Source: Spirochaetales bacterium (lineage in GTDB: Bacteria; Spirochaetota; Spirochaetia; Treponematales; Treponemataceae). From it: DNA of 64,000 bases. The notes beneath the pieces were generated by a model. The model had not been told where the DNA came from. It saw only the letters and a list, made by a program, of their open reading frames with translations, and made no database searches. The DNA lies in the NCBI GenBank assembly GCA_003252395.1, contig QKEL01000009.1, positions 434,001-498,000 of the forward strand, written 5' to 3'. Positions 63,541 through 64,000 of this stretch are shown here, in pieces. Position 1 is the first letter of the stretch, and every line of letters begins with the position of its first letter. Made by a program: the position numbers and the translations under genes.

Positions 63541-64000
63541 GACCGCGCTTTCCGTTTCTAACCTTTCAAAACGATTCCATACGGGTTTCGAGGAATTGGT
63601 TATTTTCGAGAACCTGAACTTCAGCGTGCCCCGCGCCAGTAAAATTGCCATAACCGGGGAATCGGGGTGCGGAAAAAGCACGCTGCTAAACATTCTCGGT
63701 GGACTGGAATCGCCCAGCGAGGGGACGGTGCGCTCGGGGCCCTACGAGGTTTCATCCCTCGACGAAAAGGGCCTTACCGCCTATCGAGGAGGGTATCTCG
63801 GGCTCGTTTTTCAGTTCCATTATCTGCTGAAGGATTTTACCGCCCTGGAAAACGTCATGCTTCCCGCGCTGATGGCGGGGCTAAGCCGCCGAGAGGCGAC
63901 GGAACGCGCCAGACAGCTCCTCTCGGACGTCAGGCTGGAGCATCGTCTCGACCATCTGCCGTCGCGGATGAGCGGCGGCGAGCGGCAAAGGGCGGCCGTC
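63533..64000 (+). CDS. lolD: LolD-type ABC ATPase, cut by the window end
   Basis: 156 codons visible, open at the end. Walker A GESGCGKST (~43-51), Q-loop VFQFHYLL and ABC signature MSGGERQR are present; the Walker B lies beyond the window. It would drive the lolC/E permease just before it. ATG at 63533 overlaps that gene. The spacing between Walker A and signature is normal for LolD/MacB. Confidence 0.93.
   Translation, partial: MSETALSVSNLSKRFHTGFEELVIFENLNFSVPRASKIAITGESGCGKSTLLNILGGLESPSEGTVRSGPYEVSSLDEKGLTAYRGGYLGLVFQFHYLLKDFTALENVMLPALMAGLSRREATERARQLLSDVRLEHRLDHLPSRMSGGERQRAAV

Noticed and set aside
1..64000. Prophage, transposon or genomic island
   Set aside because: No integrase, transposase, terminal repeats or composition break; gene content is housekeeping throughout.

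Overview
The window looks like a chromosomal core region of a spirochaete, most likely from the Treponema side of the phylum (about 55% GC by eye). The evidence is lineage-typical architecture: a giant GreA with a ~700-residue N-terminal extension, an OstA/LptD-type barrel beside uvrA, a von Willebrand A-domain membrane protein next to greA, and many exported TPR proteins. I cannot name a genus from the sequence alone. There is no prophage, transposase, rRNA operon or CRISPR array. Genes are tightly packed, often with ATGA overlaps, and no gene-free stretch exceeds 300 bases.

Layout. 1-4942: end of bamA, skp-like chaperone, mutS, comF. 4943-12598: a promoter and terminator-like leader, then rimP, a 42-bp tandem repeat array, nusA, infB (with a long Gly/Arg/Tyr/Gln repeat), rbfA, truB, ribF and rpsO, closed by an intrinsic terminator. 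12638-21136: pnp, M16 protease, dut, lptF, lptG, tgt and a HEAT-repeat lipoprotein candidate. 21141-26941 (minus): TPR protein, GreA fusion and vWA membrane protein, transcribed as one unit from a strong promoter. 26994-30733 (plus): rpe and three poorly known exported or membrane proteins. 30751-31842 (minus): a divergent PRPP synthetase. 31952-39678: recA, folK, scpA, scpB, rluB-like, cmk, rpsA and a GAF/sigma-54 activator. 39758-43503: a membrane-anchored TPR protein, a CHASE2 adenylate/guanylate cyclase and a lipoprotein. 43508-43658: a complete tRNA-Val(UAC) unit with promoter and terminator. 43706-49701: uvrA and an LptD-like protein. 49713-56172: phoH, pgpH-like, ybeY, corC-like and a TPR protein. 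56178-57398 (minus): an FN3-like exported protein. 57444-64000: an isolated Cas2-like protein, prfB with a programmed +1 frameshift, a degenerate receiver protein, a PEGA protein, ftsY, a small exported repeat protein, lolC/E and a lolD cut by the window end.

Functionally the window joins translation and RNA metabolism (rimP, nusA, infB, rbfA, truB, rpsO, pnp, rpsA, prfB, ybeY, tgt) with outer-membrane building (bamA, skp, lptD/F/G, lolCD, ftsY) and DNA maintenance (mutS, recA, uvrA, scpAB). The least ordinary items are the orphan Cas2-like gene on an apparently leaderless promoter, the hairpin-forming 42-bp array that ends in the nusA ribosome-binding site, the RGG-like IF2 N-terminus, a NusA zinc ribbon, and several near-leaderless promoter/start arrangements.
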